Assembly (NCBI RefSeq): GCF_023955655.1
Contig: NZ_JAMXHT010000006.1
Location: forward strand, 124,001-188,000
DNA from: Ralstonia soli
GTDB lineage: Bacteria; Pseudomonadota; Gammaproteobacteria; Burkholderiales; Burkholderiaceae
Length of the DNA stretch: 64,000 nucleotides
Direction of reading: 5' to 3'
How positions within the stretch are numbered: position 1 is the first letter of the stretch; every line of letters starts with the position of its first letter. This document shows, piece by piece, positions 45,897 to 56,246 of this stretch. The notes beneath the pieces were generated by a model. That model saw only the letters and a program-made list of their open reading frames with translations, made no database searches and was not told the origin of the DNA. The translations under genes were made by a program, and so were the position numbers.

Positions 45897-46441
45897 GCTG
45901 CGCTCGCCTCGGTAGCACGCTCGCGGCGGAACAGCGGACGCGGCTCATCAACGGCACCCTGGTAGCGCACACTGATCTCGCCGAAGCCGTTCAGGGCATC
46001 GTCGATGCTCTTGTCGGCGCGCACGGCGTAAGCGTCGAAACCGCAACGGCGCATGAAGTCGAGCTGGTCGCGCAGCACGTCGCCGATGGCGCGCAGTTCG
46101 CGCGTGAAGCCCAGGCGCTGGCGTAGCAGGAATGCCGTGCTGTAGCCGCGACCGTCGCGGAAGACCGGGAAATCCACCGCCACCAGAGGCAGGTTCGGCA
46201 GGTCGGCTTCCAACGCAAACGGCTCGTCGTCCGGGGCCAGCCACACGGCCAGCGTGCCGGCGCGGGCACGCGTCAGCAGCGCGTCGCGATTGGCTTGCCA
46301 GAAGGCCAGCGGCACGATGGCGTGCGCGGCGGCATCCACATCGGCTTGCGCCAGTTCACCACCTTCGGGCGCGCGCAGTACCGTCCACTCGTCGGCCACG
46401 ATTTGCGGGGCACCGTTTTGCAGCTTGATGATCTTGCTCAT
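45893..46441 (-). CDS. DUF934 family protein of the cys operon
   Basis: A 182-residue soluble protein (MSKIIKLQNGAPQIVADEW ... FPVFRDGRGYSTAFLLRQRLGF ... GDVLRDQLDFMRRCGFDAYAVR). It is DUF934, constantly found between cysI-type sulfite reductase and cysH in beta-proteobacteria. A role as sulfite reductase-associated oxidoreductase component has been proposed by annotation, but no cofactor motif is seen. It lies 18 bases after cysI and overlaps cysH by four bases. Confidence 0.85.
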   Translation of the reverse strand: MSKIIKLQNGAPQIVADEWTVLRAPEGGELAQADVDAAAHAIVPLAFWQANRDALLTRARAGTLAVWLAPDDEPFALEADLPNLPLVAVDFPVFRDGRGYSTAFLLRQRLGFTRELRAIGDVLRDQLDFMRRCGFDAYAVRADKSIDDALNGFGEISVRYQGAVDEPRPLFRRERATEASAA

Positions 46442-46459
46442 GTTCGTTTCCCTCGGCGT

Positions 46460-48121
46460 TCAGGCTTCTTCACGGGCGTAGACACGTTCCTTGAACGGGG
46501 CCATGCCGATGCGGTGGTAGGTGTCGATGAAGCGTTCGTCTTCCGTGCGATTGGCGACGAAGGTGTCGATGATGCGTTCGATCACGTCGGGCATTTCTTC
46601 GGCCTTGAACGACGGGCCGATGATCTTGCCGATCGCGGAGTCGTTGCCCTGCGCACCGCCCAGCGACACCTGGTACCACTCTTCTTCGTGCTTATCGACA
46701 CCCAGGATGCCGATGTTGCCGACGTGGTGGTGACCGCACGAGTTGATGCAACCCGAGATGTTGAGCGAGAGCTCGCCCAGGTCGTGCACGTAATCAAGAT
46801 CGTCGAAACGCGCTTGAATCGCCTGAGCGATGGGGATCGACTTGGCATTGGCCAGCGAGCAGAAATCGCCGCCCGGGCACGCGATGATGTCGGTCAGCAG
46901 GCCGATGTTGGCGGTGGCCATGCCGTGTTCCTTGGCGAGTTGCCACAGGTCGAACAGGTCGCGCTTCTTCGCGTCCGGCAGGATCAGGTTCTGCTCGTGC
47001 GCCACGCGCAGTTCGCCAAAGCCGAAGCGCTCGGACCAGTCGGCCACCAGCGCCATCTGTTCGGCCGTCGCATCGCCCGGGGGCAATGCCGCACCCGGCT
47101 TGAGCGACAGCGTGACAGCGGCATAGCCCGGCACGCGGTGCGGATGCACGTTGCGGCTCACCCACCGCGCGAACGCCTTGTTCTCGAGCAGTGCCTTTTC
47201 ATAGGCGGCGTCGGTGTCTGGCAGCTTTTCATACGCGGGCGGCGCGAAGAATTGCGCGACGCGGTCAAACTCGGCCTGCGTGATGGTCGACGGGCCGTCC
47301 TTGATGTGCTGCCACTCTTCTTCCACCTGGCGGGCGAATTCTTCCGCGCCGATGGCCTTCACGAGAATCTTGATGCGCGCCTTGTACTTGTTGTCGCGGC
47401 GGCCGTAGCGGTTGTACACGCGGATGGCAGCCTCGATGTACGACAGCATGTGCTGCCAAGGCAGGTCTTCCTTGATGATCGCGCCCAGGATCGGGGTACG
47501 GCCCATGCCGCCGCCGGCCAGGATGCGCAGCAGCGTCTGGCCGTCCTTTTCATAGGCGTAGACGCCGATGTCGTGCAGTTGCGTGACGGCGCGGTCTTCG
47601 CGCGATGCCGAGATGGCGATCTTGAACTTGCGCGGCAGGAAGGCGAATTCAGGGATGAACGTCGACCATTGGCGCAGGATTTCCGCCAGCGGGCGCGCAT
47701 CGATCACCTCGTCCGGTGCCACACCCGCAAACTGATCGGTCGTGATGTTGCGGATGCAGTTGCCCGAGGTCTGGATGGCGTGCATTTCCACCGAGGCCAG
47801 CTTGGCCAGGATGTCCGGCACCTGCTCCAGCTCGATCCAGTTGTACTGGATGTTCTGGCGCGTGCTGAAGTGGCCATAGCCGCGGTCGTGCTCGGCGGCG
47901 ATATGGCTGAGCATGCGCATCTGGTTGGCACGCAGGTGGCCGTACGGAATCGCCACGCGCAGCATGTAGGCGTGGCGCTGGTAGTACAGGCCGTTCTGCA
48001 GGCGCAGCGGCAGGAATTCTTCTTCCGTCAGTTCGCCCGAGATACGGCGGCGCACCTGGTCGCGGAACTGCTCAACGCGGTCGGCGACGAGGCGGTGATC
48101 GTAAGCGTCGTATTGGTACAT
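46460..48121 (-). CDS. cysI: Sulfite reductase hemoprotein subunit (nitrite/sulfite reductase family)
   Basis: A 553-residue siroheme and [4Fe-4S] enzyme. The cluster/siroheme cysteines are Cys415 and Cys421 (CPGGDFC) and Cys458 and Cys462 (GCINSCGHHH). Two ferredoxin-like/SiR repeats are visible, with FSTRQNIQYNWI in the first. It reduces sulfite to sulfide; no CysJ flavoprotein gene is present here, so its electron donor is probably ferredoxin-like or encoded elsewhere. A nitrite reductase role is possible by sequence but unlikely in this operon. It begins 128 bases after the TauE gene, far enough for a promoter of its own. Confidence 0.93.
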   Translation of the reverse strand: MYQYDAYDHRLVADRVEQFRDQVRRRISGELTEEEFLPLRLQNGLYYQRHAYMLRVAIPYGHLRANQMRMLSHIAAEHDRGYGHFSTRQNIQYNWIELEQVPDILAKLASVEMHAIQTSGNCIRNITTDQFAGVAPDEVIDARPLAEILRQWSTFIPEFAFLPRKFKIAISASREDRAVTQLHDIGVYAYEKDGQTLLRILAGGGMGRTPILGAIIKEDLPWQHMLSYIEAAIRVYNRYGRRDNKYKARIKILVKAIGAEEFARQVEEEWQHIKDGPSTITQAEFDRVAQFFAPPAYEKLPDTDAAYEKALLENKAFARWVSRNVHPHRVPGYAAVTLSLKPGAALPPGDATAEQMALVADWSERFGFGELRVAHEQNLILPDAKKRDLFDLWQLAKEHGMATANIGLLTDIIACPGGDFCSLANAKSIPIAQAIQARFDDLDYVHDLGELSLNISGCINSCGHHHVGNIGILGVDKHEEEWYQVSLGGAQGNDSAIGKIIGPSFKAEEMPDVIERIIDTFVANRTEDERFIDTYHRIGMAPFKERVYAREEA

Positions 48122-48249
48122 GACTGTTCAGTCCAATCCGGCTGGGCCGGCATGCGATTCAATTGGGGGAAAGCGATTTGTTATGTGGCTGCTGCCGTCG
48201 GTTCAACGACAGCAGCAACAACCAAGCAGGGGCGGCATCAAGTCATGCA

Positions 48250-49023
48250 TCACGACACCAGCTTGATGGCCGTGATCGTCAGCGTGGCGGCGAGCGCGCC
48301 GCGCACCAGACGTTCCGGCAGATTCTTGGACAGGCGCGCGCCCAGCCAGATACCCGGAATGGAGCCCACCAGCAGCGAAAGCAGCAGATTCCAGTCGATC
48401 GTGCCCAGGTACATGTGGCCCAGGCCTGCGACGGCGGTCAGCGGCACGGCGTAGGCGATGTCAGTGCCGGCCACTTCGGCGCTCTTCAAGTCGGGGTACA
48501 GGATGAGGATGAGCGTCGCGCCCACGGCCCCGGCGCCGATGGACGACACCGTCACCAGCACGCCCAGCACCACACCGACGATCACCGTGGCCACGGCCAG
48601 CGTGGTGCCTTGCAGGCGATAGCGCGGATGCTGGGCCAGCCAGCCCAGCACGCGCTGGCGGAACAGCAGCGAAATCACAGTCAGGATGACCGACACACCA
48701 ATCGTCACGCGAATGATGTGCATCCACTCAGCATCGAGGTTGCCCACGCTCTTGAGCACCAGCACCGTCACCAGCGCGGCGGGCAGGCTACCCAGGCAGA
48801 GGCGCTTGACGATGTCCCAGCGAATATGGCCGTGGCTGCGGTGCGCGATCGTACCGACACCCTTGGTCAGCGAGGCAAAGGCCAAGTCAGTGCCCACTGC
48901 GGTGGCCGGCGAGAAGCCGAACATCAGCGTCAGCAGCGGGGTCATCAGGGAACCGCCGCCCACGCCTGTCAGGCCGACCAGCAGGCCGACCAACAAACCG
49001 GAAACCGTATAAGCAAGCGTCAT
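48250..49023 (-). CDS. TauE/SafE-family sulfite exporter-like permease
   Basis: A 257-residue inner membrane protein with eight hydrophobic segments. The repeated motif of the family appears as VGLTGVGGGSLMTPLL near 15 and SSIGAGAVGATLILILYP near 158. Proteins of this family export sulfite, sulfoacetate or related organosulfur anions. At the head of the cys operon, it may vent excess sulfite; uptake of a sulfur compound is equally possible. It is divergent from cysB across 162 AT-rich bases, where CysB probably binds. Confidence 0.85.
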   Translation of the reverse strand: MTLAYTVSGLLVGLLVGLTGVGGGSLMTPLLTLMFGFSPATAVGTDLAFASLTKGVGTIAHRSHGHIRWDIVKRLCLGSLPAALVTVLVLKSVGNLDAEWMHIIRVTIGVSVILTVISLLFRQRVLGWLAQHPRYRLQGTTLAVATVIVGVVLGVLVTVSSIGAGAVGATLILILYPDLKSAEVAGTDIAYAVPLTAVAGLGHMYLGTIDWNLLLSLLVGSIPGIWLGARLSKNLPERLVRGALAATLTITAIKLVS

Positions 49024-49185
49024 GGCGCGGGGGGACGGGACAGTGAGGGCGTGTTATCACGAAGTTCGAGCATCGTAATGAACTGGCCTCATATCCCAAA
49101 CCAATAAAAAATTGTTTGTTTATATGGTGTCGGTTATAAGTAGCGCTCTGATCGCTCGCTTTTCTTCGCATCCGATCGTGCAGCC

Positions 49186-50127
49186 ATGAACCTTCATCAA
49201 TTTCGCTTCGTTCGCGAAGCCGTGCGGCAGAAATTCAACCTGACCGAGGCGGCAAAAGCGCTTTACACATCACAGCCAGGCGTCTCCAAGGCCATTATCG
49301 AGCTGGAAGAGGAGCTGGGTGTCGATATCTTCACACGACACGGCAAGCGCATCCGGGGTCTCACGGAACCGGGCCGGCGCATCCTGGCCTCGGTCGAACG
49401 TGTGCTGGAAGAGGTTGAAACCCTGAAGCGCGTGGGCAAGGACTACGCCGCGCAGGACCAGGGCAACTTCACCATCGCCACGACGCACACGCAGGCGCGG
49501 TACGCCCTGCCCAAGGCGATTGCCGAGTTCACCCGCCGGTACCCGAAGGTGCGCCTGTCCATTCAGCAGGGCACACCCGCGCAGATTGCCGAGATGGTGC
49601 TGCACGATCAGGCCGACATCGCCATCGCCACCGAAGGCATGTCGCACGTAAAGGATCTGATCTCCATTCCGGGCTACCAGTGGCAGCACGTGGTGGTAAC
49701 GCCACCTGACCACCCGCTGCTCTCGCGCCAGCACCTGACGCTGGAAGACCTGAAGGGCTACCCGATCATCACGTACGACCACCACTTTGCCGGCCGCCCC
49801 AAGATCGACCACGCCTTCGAACTGCGCCAGATCAAGCCCGACATCGTGCTGGAAGCCATCGACGCCGACGTCATCAAGACCTACGTGGAAGTGGGCCTGG
49901 GCGTGGGCATCGTGGCCGGTGTCGCCTTCGATGCGGAGCGCGACCGCAACCTGCGCGCCATTCCGGCCGGGCACCTGTTCGGCACCAACGTCACGCACCT
50001 GGGCATCAAGCAGGGGGCGTACTTGCGTGGCTTCGTCTACACCTTCATCGAACTGTTCGCGCCGACGCTCACGCGCAAGCTGGTCGAACAATTGATGTCC
50101 GGCGATCACGAAGCGTACGAGCTCTGA
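49186..50127 (+). CDS. cysB: CysB-type LysR regulator of sulfur assimilation
   Basis: A 313-residue LysR-type activator. The winged HTH covers residues 1-60 (MNLHQFRFVREAVRQKFNLTEAAKALYTSQPGVSKAI, a classic CysB/Cbl N-terminus). The effector domain has TTHTQARYALP, which contacts the sulfur ligand in the CysB group, and VEVGLGVGIVAGVAFD. It would activate the divergent cys operon when sulfur is short, with O-acetylserine as likely inducer. The intergenic ATTGTTTGTTTATATGG (49111-49127) is an AT-rich candidate binding region. Confidence 0.92.
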   Translation: MNLHQFRFVREAVRQKFNLTEAAKALYTSQPGVSKAIIELEEELGVDIFTRHGKRIRGLTEPGRRILASVERVLEEVETLKRVGKDYAAQDQGNFTIATTHTQARYALPKAIAEFTRRYPKVRLSIQQGTPAQIAEMVLHDQADIAIATEGMSHVKDLISIPGYQWQHVVVTPPDHPLLSRQHLTLEDLKGYPIITYDHHFAGRPKIDHAFELRQIKPDIVLEAIDADVIKTYVEVGLGVGIVAGVAFDAERDRNLRAIPAGHLFGTNVTHLGIKQGAYLRGFVYTFIELFAPTLTRKLVEQLMSGDHEAYEL

Positions 50128-50162
50128 TTTTCGCCTGCCCCCCTGAATTTTCCGGAGACCTC

Positions 50163-51353
<1,191 letters not shown>

Positions 51354-51366
51354 AGAGAGACACGCA

Positions 51367-52251
51367 ATGACACGTATCGCCTTCATCGGCCTCGGCAACA
51401 TGGGTTCGCCGATGGTCCAGCACCTGATTGCCGCCGGCCACACGGTCCGCGCCTACGTGCGCCGCCCCGAAGCCGCCGACCACGCCCGCGCCATCGGCGC
51501 CGAGCCGTGCAGCACGCCCGCTGAAGCCGCACGCGACGCCGAGGTCATCTTCACCAACGTCACCTCCACCGCCGATGTGGAAGGCGTGCTGCTGGGGCCG
51601 GACGGCGTCATCCACGGTGCACCGCGCGGCGCGGTGTGCATCGACCACAGCACGATCTCCGCCGTGGCCACGCGCCGCATTGCGGCCGAGCTGGAAGCGG
51701 CGGGCCTGGAATGCCTGGATGCGCCGGTCTCCGGCGGCACGGCGGGCGCGCAAAAGGCCACGCTGTCGATCATGGTGGGTGGCAAGCCCGAGGTGCTCGA
51801 GCGCGTGCGTCCGCTGCTGCAACTGCTGGGCACGACCATCACGTATATCGGCGACCATGGTTCGGGCCAGGTTGCCAAGGCGTGCAACCAGATCGTGCAG
51901 GTCATCAACATCCAGGGCATTGCCGAGGCCATGCTGTTTGCGCGCGCCCAGGGCACCGACCCGTCGCGCGTGCTGGCCGCCATCGGCCCAGGTTTTGCCG
52001 GCAGCCGCATGCTCGACATGATGGGCCCCAAGATGGCCGAGCGAAACTTTGCCGCCGGCATCGAGGCGCGCCTGCACGACAAGGACTTCGGCCTCGTGCG
52101 TGAGATCGCCCAGGAGCTCGGCCTGCAGATGCCGGCGATGGAGCTTGTCGCCTCGCAGCTCAACACGCTGGTCGCCAACGGGTGGGGGTATGACGATACG
52201 GCATCACTGCTGCGTGTGCTTGAGGTGCAGAACGAACGCGAGGCAGGTTGA
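51367..52251 (+). CDS. 2-hydroxy-3-oxopropionate / 3-hydroxyisobutyrate dehydrogenase family oxidoreductase
   Basis: A 294-residue NAD(P)-dependent beta-hydroxyacid dehydrogenase. Rossmann motif IGLGNMGSPM at 7-16, DAPVSGGTAGA near 119, and the catalytic Lys171 in GQVAKACNQ. The closest classes are GarR (tartronate semialdehyde reductase) and MmsB (3-hydroxyisobutyrate dehydrogenase), which sequence alone does not separate here. The binding protein upstream may bring in its substrate or a precursor. Confidence 0.88.
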   Translation: MTRIAFIGLGNMGSPMVQHLIAAGHTVRAYVRRPEAADHARAIGAEPCSTPAEAARDAEVIFTNVTSTADVEGVLLGPDGVIHGAPRGAVCIDHSTISAVATRRIAAELEAAGLECLDAPVSGGTAGAQKATLSIMVGGKPEVLERVRPLLQLLGTTITYIGDHGSGQVAKACNQIVQVINIQGIAEAMLFARAQGTDPSRVLAAIGPGFAGSRMLDMMGPKMAERNFAAGIEARLHDKDFGLVREIAQELGLQMPAMELVASQLNTLVANGWGYDDTASLLRVLEVQNEREAG

Positions 52252-52321
52252 TTGCGCTCCCCCCGGCCCGCCTTGTTTGGCTCGCCGGACTTCTGGCATA
52301 ATTGCTGGCTCAGCAGTACTA

Positions 52322-52406
52322 GCCCGAGTGGTGAAATTGGTAGACGCAGGGGACTCAAAATCCCCCGCCGCAAGGCGTGCCGGTTCGATTCCGGCCTCGG
52401 GCACCA
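52322..52406 (+). tRNA. tRNA-Leu (anticodon CAA)
   Basis: An 85-base tRNA with the acceptor stem GCCCGAG / CTCGGGC, encoded ACCA end, D-loop AATTGGTAGA, anticodon stem GGGGA / TCCCC around loop CTCAAAA (anticodon CAA), the long type II variable arm CGCCGCAAGGCGTG, and the T arm CCGGTTCGATTCCGG. It reads UUG codons. A terminator follows six bases later. Confidence 0.97.
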
Positions 52407-52412
52407 GATTCG

Positions 52413-52445
52413 AAGCCGCTTCTGTTCACGCAGAAGCGGCTTTTT
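52413..52445 (+). terminator. Rho-independent terminator after tRNA-Leu
   Basis: AAGCCGCTTCTG, loop TTCACG, CAGAAGCGGCTT then TTT: a perfect 12-bp stem with T tail. Confidence 0.93.
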
Positions 52446-52498
52446 CATTGGCGCCGCCGCTCTGATGTACCGCCGGCACCCCGCTGCGCCCGGCGTGG

Positions 52499-52504
52499 GA
52501 TAAT
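52499..52504 (+). promoter_or_regulatory. Possible -10 element for the long ilvD
   Basis: GATAAT in GTGGGATAATGCCGG, just over 100 bases before the ilvD start. No good -35 box. Confidence 0.3.
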
Positions 52505-52607
52505 GCCGGTTTTGCCCCGGGCGCGGCTCAAGAGGTTGATCGCACGGGCGCGCGAGGGCCTTTATCCGCGTGGCCCGCCCCACCATCGACTTTCTTCAGC
52601 ACCCAAA

Positions 52608-54467
52608 ATGCCCGCATACCGCTCCAAAACCTCCACCGCCGGCCGCAACATGGCAGGTGCGCGCTCGCTGTGGCGCGCCACCGGCATGAAAGACGAAGAC
52701 TTTCAGAAGCCGATCATCGCGGTGGTCAACTCGTTCACCCAGTTCGTGCCCGGCCACGTGCACCTGAAAGACCTGGGCCAACTCGTCGCGCGCGAGATCG
52801 AAGCCGCGGGCGGTGTGGCCAAGGAATTCAACACCATCGCCGTCGATGACGGCATCGCCATGGGCCACGACGGCATGCTGTATTCGCTGCCGAGCCGCGA
52901 GATCATTGCCGACTCCGTCGAATACATGGTCAACGCGCACTGTGCCGATGCCATGGTCTGCATCTCCAACTGCGACAAGATCACCCCGGGCATGCTGATG
53001 GCCGCGATGCGCCTGAACATCCCCGTGATCTTCGTGTCGGGCGGCCCGATGGAAGCGGGCAAGACGCGCCTGGCCAACCCCGTCACCAAGGCGGTCGAAT
53101 TCAAGAAACTCGACCTGATCGACGCGATGGTGATCGCCGCCGACAGCAAGTATTCCGACGAAGAAGTCGCGGAAGTCGAACGCTCCGCTTGTCCGACCTG
53201 CGGTTCGTGCTCGGGCATGTTCACGGCCAACTCGATGAACTGCCTGACCGAAGCACTGGGCCTGTCGTTGCCGGGCAACGGCACCGTGGTCGCTACGCAC
53301 GCAGACCGCGAACAGCTCTTCAAGCGCGCCGGCCACCGCATCGTTGAACTGGCCCGCCAGTACTACGAACAGGAAGACGAGCGCGTGCTGCCGCGCTCGG
53401 TAGGCTTCAAGGCGTTCGAGAACGCCATGACGCTGGACATCGCCATGGGCGGTTCGACCAACACGATCCTGCACCTGCTGGCCGTTGCGCAGGAGGCTGG
53501 CATTAACTTCACGATGGCCGACATCGACCGCCTGTCGCGCGTCGTGCCGCAGCTGTGCAAGGTGGCGCCGAACACGAACAAGTACCACATCGAAGATGTG
53601 CATCGTGCAGGCGGCATCATGGCCATCCTGGGCGAGCTGGACCGCGCCGGCAAACTGCACACCGACGTGCCGACCGTGCACACGCCCACGATGAAGGACG
53701 CGCTGGACCAGTGGGACATCGTCCGCACGTCCGACGAAGCCGTGCAGACGTTCTACCGCGCAGGCCCGGCCGGCATTCCGACGCAGGTGGCATTCAGCCA
53801 GAGCACGCGCTGGCCGAGCCTGGACCTCGACCGTGCGGAAGGCTGCATCCGCTCGTACGAGCACGCGTTCTCGAAGGAAGGCGGCCTGGCTGTGCTGACG
53901 GGCAACATCGCGCTCGACGGCTGCGTGGTGAAGACCGCTGGCGTGGACGACAGCATCCTCGTGTTCGAAGGCACGGCCCACGTGACGGAGTCGCAAGACG
54001 AAGCGGTCGAGAACATCCTCGCCGACAAGGTCAAGGCCGGCGACGTGGTGATCGTGCGCTACGAAGGCCCGAAGGGCGGCCCCGGCATGCAGGAGATGCT
54101 CTACCCGACGAGCTACATCAAATCCAAGGGCCTGGGCAAAGCGTGCGCGCTGCTGACGGATGGCCGCTTCTCGGGCGGCACGTCGGGCCTGTCGATCGGC
54201 CACTGCTCGCCGGAAGCGGCGGCTGGCGGCGCGATCGGCCTCGTGCGCGATGGTGACAAGATCCGCATCGACATCCCCAACCGCACGATCAACGTGCTGG
54301 TCTCGGATGAAGAACTCGCGCGTCGCCGCGAAGAGCAGAACGCCAAGGGCTGGAAGCCGGCCAAGCCGCGCACGCGCAAGGTGTCGGCGGCGCTCAAGGC
54401 GTATGCCAAGCTGGTCATGTCGGCCGACAAGGGCGCCGTACGCGACCTGTCGCTGCTCGACGACTGA
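52608..54467 (+). CDS. ilvD: Dihydroxy-acid dehydratase, 619-residue form
   Basis: A 619-residue enzyme of valine/isoleucine/pantothenate synthesis, collinear with E. coli IlvD. Cluster cysteines are Cys122 (SNCDKITPG) and Cys195, with Cys198 and Cys201 in CPTCGSC; the C-terminal loop is [20 protein letters not shown]. This long branch usually holds an oxygen-sensitive [4Fe-4S] cluster; that is family knowledge. It coexists with the 557-residue enzyme at 34472. The start ATG 52608 gives the canonical [19 protein letters not shown]. Confidence 0.96.
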   Translation: MPAYRSKTSTAGRNMAGARSLWRATGMKDEDFQKPIIAVVNSFTQFVPGHVHLKDLGQLVAREIEAAGGVAKEFNTIAVDDGIAMGHDGMLYSLPSREIIADSVEYMVNAHCADAMVCISNCDKITPGMLMAAMRLNIPVIFVSGGPMEAGKTRLANPVTKAVEFKKLDLIDAMVIAADSKYSDEEVAEVERSACPTCGSCSGMFTANSMNCLTEALGLSLPGNGTVVATHADREQLFKRAGHRIVELARQYYEQEDERVLPRSVGFKAFENAMTLDIAMGGSTNTILHLLAVAQEAGINFTMADIDRLSRVVPQLCKVAPNTNKYHIEDVHRAGGIMAILGELDRAGKLHTDVPTVHTPTMKDALDQWDIVRTSDEAVQTFYRAGPAGIPTQVAFSQSTRWPSLDLDRAEGCIRSYEHAFSKEGGLAVLTGNIALDGCVVKTAGVDDSILVFEGTAHVTESQDEAVENILADKVKAGDVVIVRYEGPKGGPGMQEMLYPTSYIKSKGLGKACALLTDGRFSGGTSGLSIGHCSPEAAAGGAIGLVRDGDKIRIDIPNRTINVLVSDEELARRREEQNAKGWKPAKPRTRKVSAALKAYAKLVMSADKGAVRDLSLLDD

Positions 54468-54499
54468 CGTTGCGGCGGGCCACTTGCCCATCGCTGCCG

Positions 54500-54524
54500 A
54501 AGCCGCTCTCCGGAGCGGCTTTTT
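54500..54524 (+). terminator. Rho-independent terminator after the long ilvD
   Basis: AGCCGCTC, loop TCCG, GAGCGGCT then TTTT. It is 33 bases after the ilvD stop. Confidence 0.9.
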
Positions 54525-54616
54525 CTTTGGCAAAGCGGTCGAACCGTGACGACAGGTTCGGCCAAATCAGTCGGTTCCGATATGCGTTACGACTTGTGCC
54601 TTCTACAGTCGCCCGC

Positions 54617-55480
54617 ATGAAGACATCGATCCGAAAACTTGTGAGCATCGTGCGCCACGCCGCAAGCGATGCCGTCAGCCCGGCGCGGTTCCAACGCAAC
54701 CTCGACATCGTGGTGCTGGGGCTCATCGTTGCCAGCGTGCTCGTCGTGATGGCCGACAGCGTGAAGGAGCTTCACGTGCAGTACGGCCAGGCGCTGTATG
54801 TGGCCGAATGGGCGTTCACGCTGCTGTTCACGGCTGAGTATCTGTTCCGCCTGCTCACGGCGCCCAAGCCCATCGCCTATGCGCGCAGCTTCTTCGGCAT
54901 CGTCGATCTCGTGTCGGTGCTGCCGACCTATCTCGCGTTCTTCTTCCCCGGCCTGCACGCGCTGATTGACGTGCGCCTGCTGCGACTGTTGCGCGTGTTC
55001 CGCATCCTGGGGCTATCGATCTATCTGGAGGAAGGGCATGCGCTGATTCGCGCGCTGACCCGTGCACGCCGCAAAATCTTCGTCTTCATCGGCGGGATGT
55101 TCGTGCTGGTCGTCATCCTCGGCACGGTGATCTATCTCGTGGAAGGGCCGGAGAACGGCATCACGAGCATTCCCGTGGGCGTGTACTGGGCAGCGGTGAC
55201 GATGAGCACCACCGGCTACGGCGACCTGACCCCGCAGACGCCGCTCGGCCGGCTGATCACGTCGTGCGCGATCCTGCTGGGCTACGGCATCATCGCGTTC
55301 CCCACCGGCATCATGGGCGCGGAACTCGTGGCCACCGCGCTGGAGCGCCATCGTCCGCAGAACGCGCCCGCCGAGGCCGATCTGCCGCGATGCCCGTATT
55401 GCGGAGGCGCAGTCTCCACGCCGGAGTCAAGCGCGGCTTGCTCGGCCCCGGAGGCAGCCGCACCGCGCGATCGCGGCTAG
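54617..55480 (+). CDS. Voltage-gated K+ channel-like ion transporter (six-TM)
   Basis: A 287-residue Kv-type channel subunit with S1-S6. S4 is RLLRLLRVFRILGL with regularly spaced arginines, and the pore signature TTGYGD is at 198-203 within MSTTGYGDLTPQ. S6 follows as LLGYGIIAFPTGIMGAELV. The cytoplasmic C-terminus carries CPYCGG, a possible zinc-binding or redox CxxC pair, and ends in an alanine-rich tail. It resembles E. coli Kch and KvAP-like channels but has no RCK domain. Start ATG 54617 is preferred over an upstream frame that has no similarity. Confidence 0.9.
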   Translation: MKTSIRKLVSIVRHAASDAVSPARFQRNLDIVVLGLIVASVLVVMADSVKELHVQYGQALYVAEWAFTLLFTAEYLFRLLTAPKPIAYARSFFGIVDLVSVLPTYLAFFFPGLHALIDVRLLRLLRVFRILGLSIYLEEGHALIRALTRARRKIFVFIGGMFVLVVILGTVIYLVEGPENGITSIPVGVYWAAVTMSTTGYGDLTPQTPLGRLITSCAILLGYGIIAFPTGIMGAELVATALERHRPQNAPAEADLPRCPYCGGAVSTPESSAACSAPEAAAPRDRG

Positions 55481-55696
55481 GTAGCGCGCAAGAGCCTAGC
55501 GGCGCGGCCCCGCAAGATCGGACGATTCTCATTTTCCCGCGTCACAGGCTGTCACACACTGAAGGCATCCATCGGCCCCGCCATGATTGGTCGCACGAGC
55601 CCACGACGGGCGTGCCTTGAAAAACCACGGGCGGTTCCTCCCCAAGCCGCCGACGGCGCGGGGCCGGCCTTTCAGTGAACCCCTTCAGGAGTCTTC

Positions 55697-56191
55697 ATGA
55701 TGATTCGTTCTGCTTCTGCCCTGGCGGCAATCGCACTCACCACGCTGGCGGGTACCGCATCGGCGCAAGCGCTGCAAGAAAAGAATCTGCCGATGAGCGT
55801 GGCTGCCGAGATCGCCCAGCAGACCATCCAGGCTTGTGCGGCAGACCACTACAACGTCGCCGTGACCGTGCTGGACCGCACCGGCGTGCCGCGCGCCGTG
55901 CTGCGTGCCGACAACGCCGGCCTCCATACCGTAGACGCGTCGCGCCGCAAAGCCTACACGGCCCTGTCGACGCGCACCCCGACGGCCAAGATGGCGGAGA
56001 ACATCCAGAAGAACCCGGCGCAGGCGCAACTGACGTCGATCGACGGCTTCCTGGTCCTGGGTGGCGGCGTGCCCATCAAGGCTGGCGACGAGGTAATCGG
56101 TGCCGTTGGCGTGGGCGGCGCGCCGAGCGGCCAACTGGATGAAGCCTGCGCGTTGAAGGCCATCGAGAAGGTCCAGGCAAAGCTGATGTAA
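55697..56191 (+). CDS. Secreted GlcG/HbpS-family protein (heme-degrading-like domain)
   Basis: A 164-residue protein with a signal peptide (to Ala23, GTASA) and a GlcG/HbpS domain: VAVTVLDRTGVPRAVLRADNAG, SRRKAYTALSTRTPTAKMA and VLGGGVPIKAGDEVIGAVGVGGAPSGQLDE. HbpS binds heme and iron extracellularly in Streptomyces; GlcG is of unknown function in glycolate operons. The exact role here is unknown, but a periplasmic heme- or cofactor-sensing function is plausible. A second in-frame ATG follows the first. Shine-Dalgarno CAGGAGTC is close by. A terminator follows. Confidence 0.85.
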   Translation: MMIRSASALAAIALTTLAGTASAQALQEKNLPMSVAAEIAQQTIQACAADHYNVAVTVLDRTGVPRAVLRADNAGLHTVDASRRKAYTALSTRTPTAKMAENIQKNPAQAQLTSIDGFLVLGGGVPIKAGDEVIGAVGVGGAPSGQLDEACALKAIEKVQAKLM

Positions 56192-56212
56192 CCGCCAAGC
56201 ACTCAACAAACG

Positions 56213-56238
56213 AGGCCAAGTCATTGCTTGGCCTTTTT
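56213..56238 (+). terminator. Rho-independent terminator between the HbpS-like and MFS genes
   Basis: AGGCCAAG, loop TCATTG, CTTGGCCT then TTTT: a perfect stem. It lies between two converging genes. Confidence 0.9.
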
Positions 56239-56246
56239 CATGCATG

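Noticed and set aside
48190-48222. Hairpin GCTGCTGCCGTCG / CGACAGCAGC between the TauE gene and cysI as an intrinsic terminator
   Set aside because: No T-run on the minus strand and a bulged stem; it may be a weak pause or nothing.
46295-48454. A 719-codon plus-strand frame opposite cysI
   Set aside because: Antisense shadow; the minus strand encodes an unmistakable sulfite reductase.
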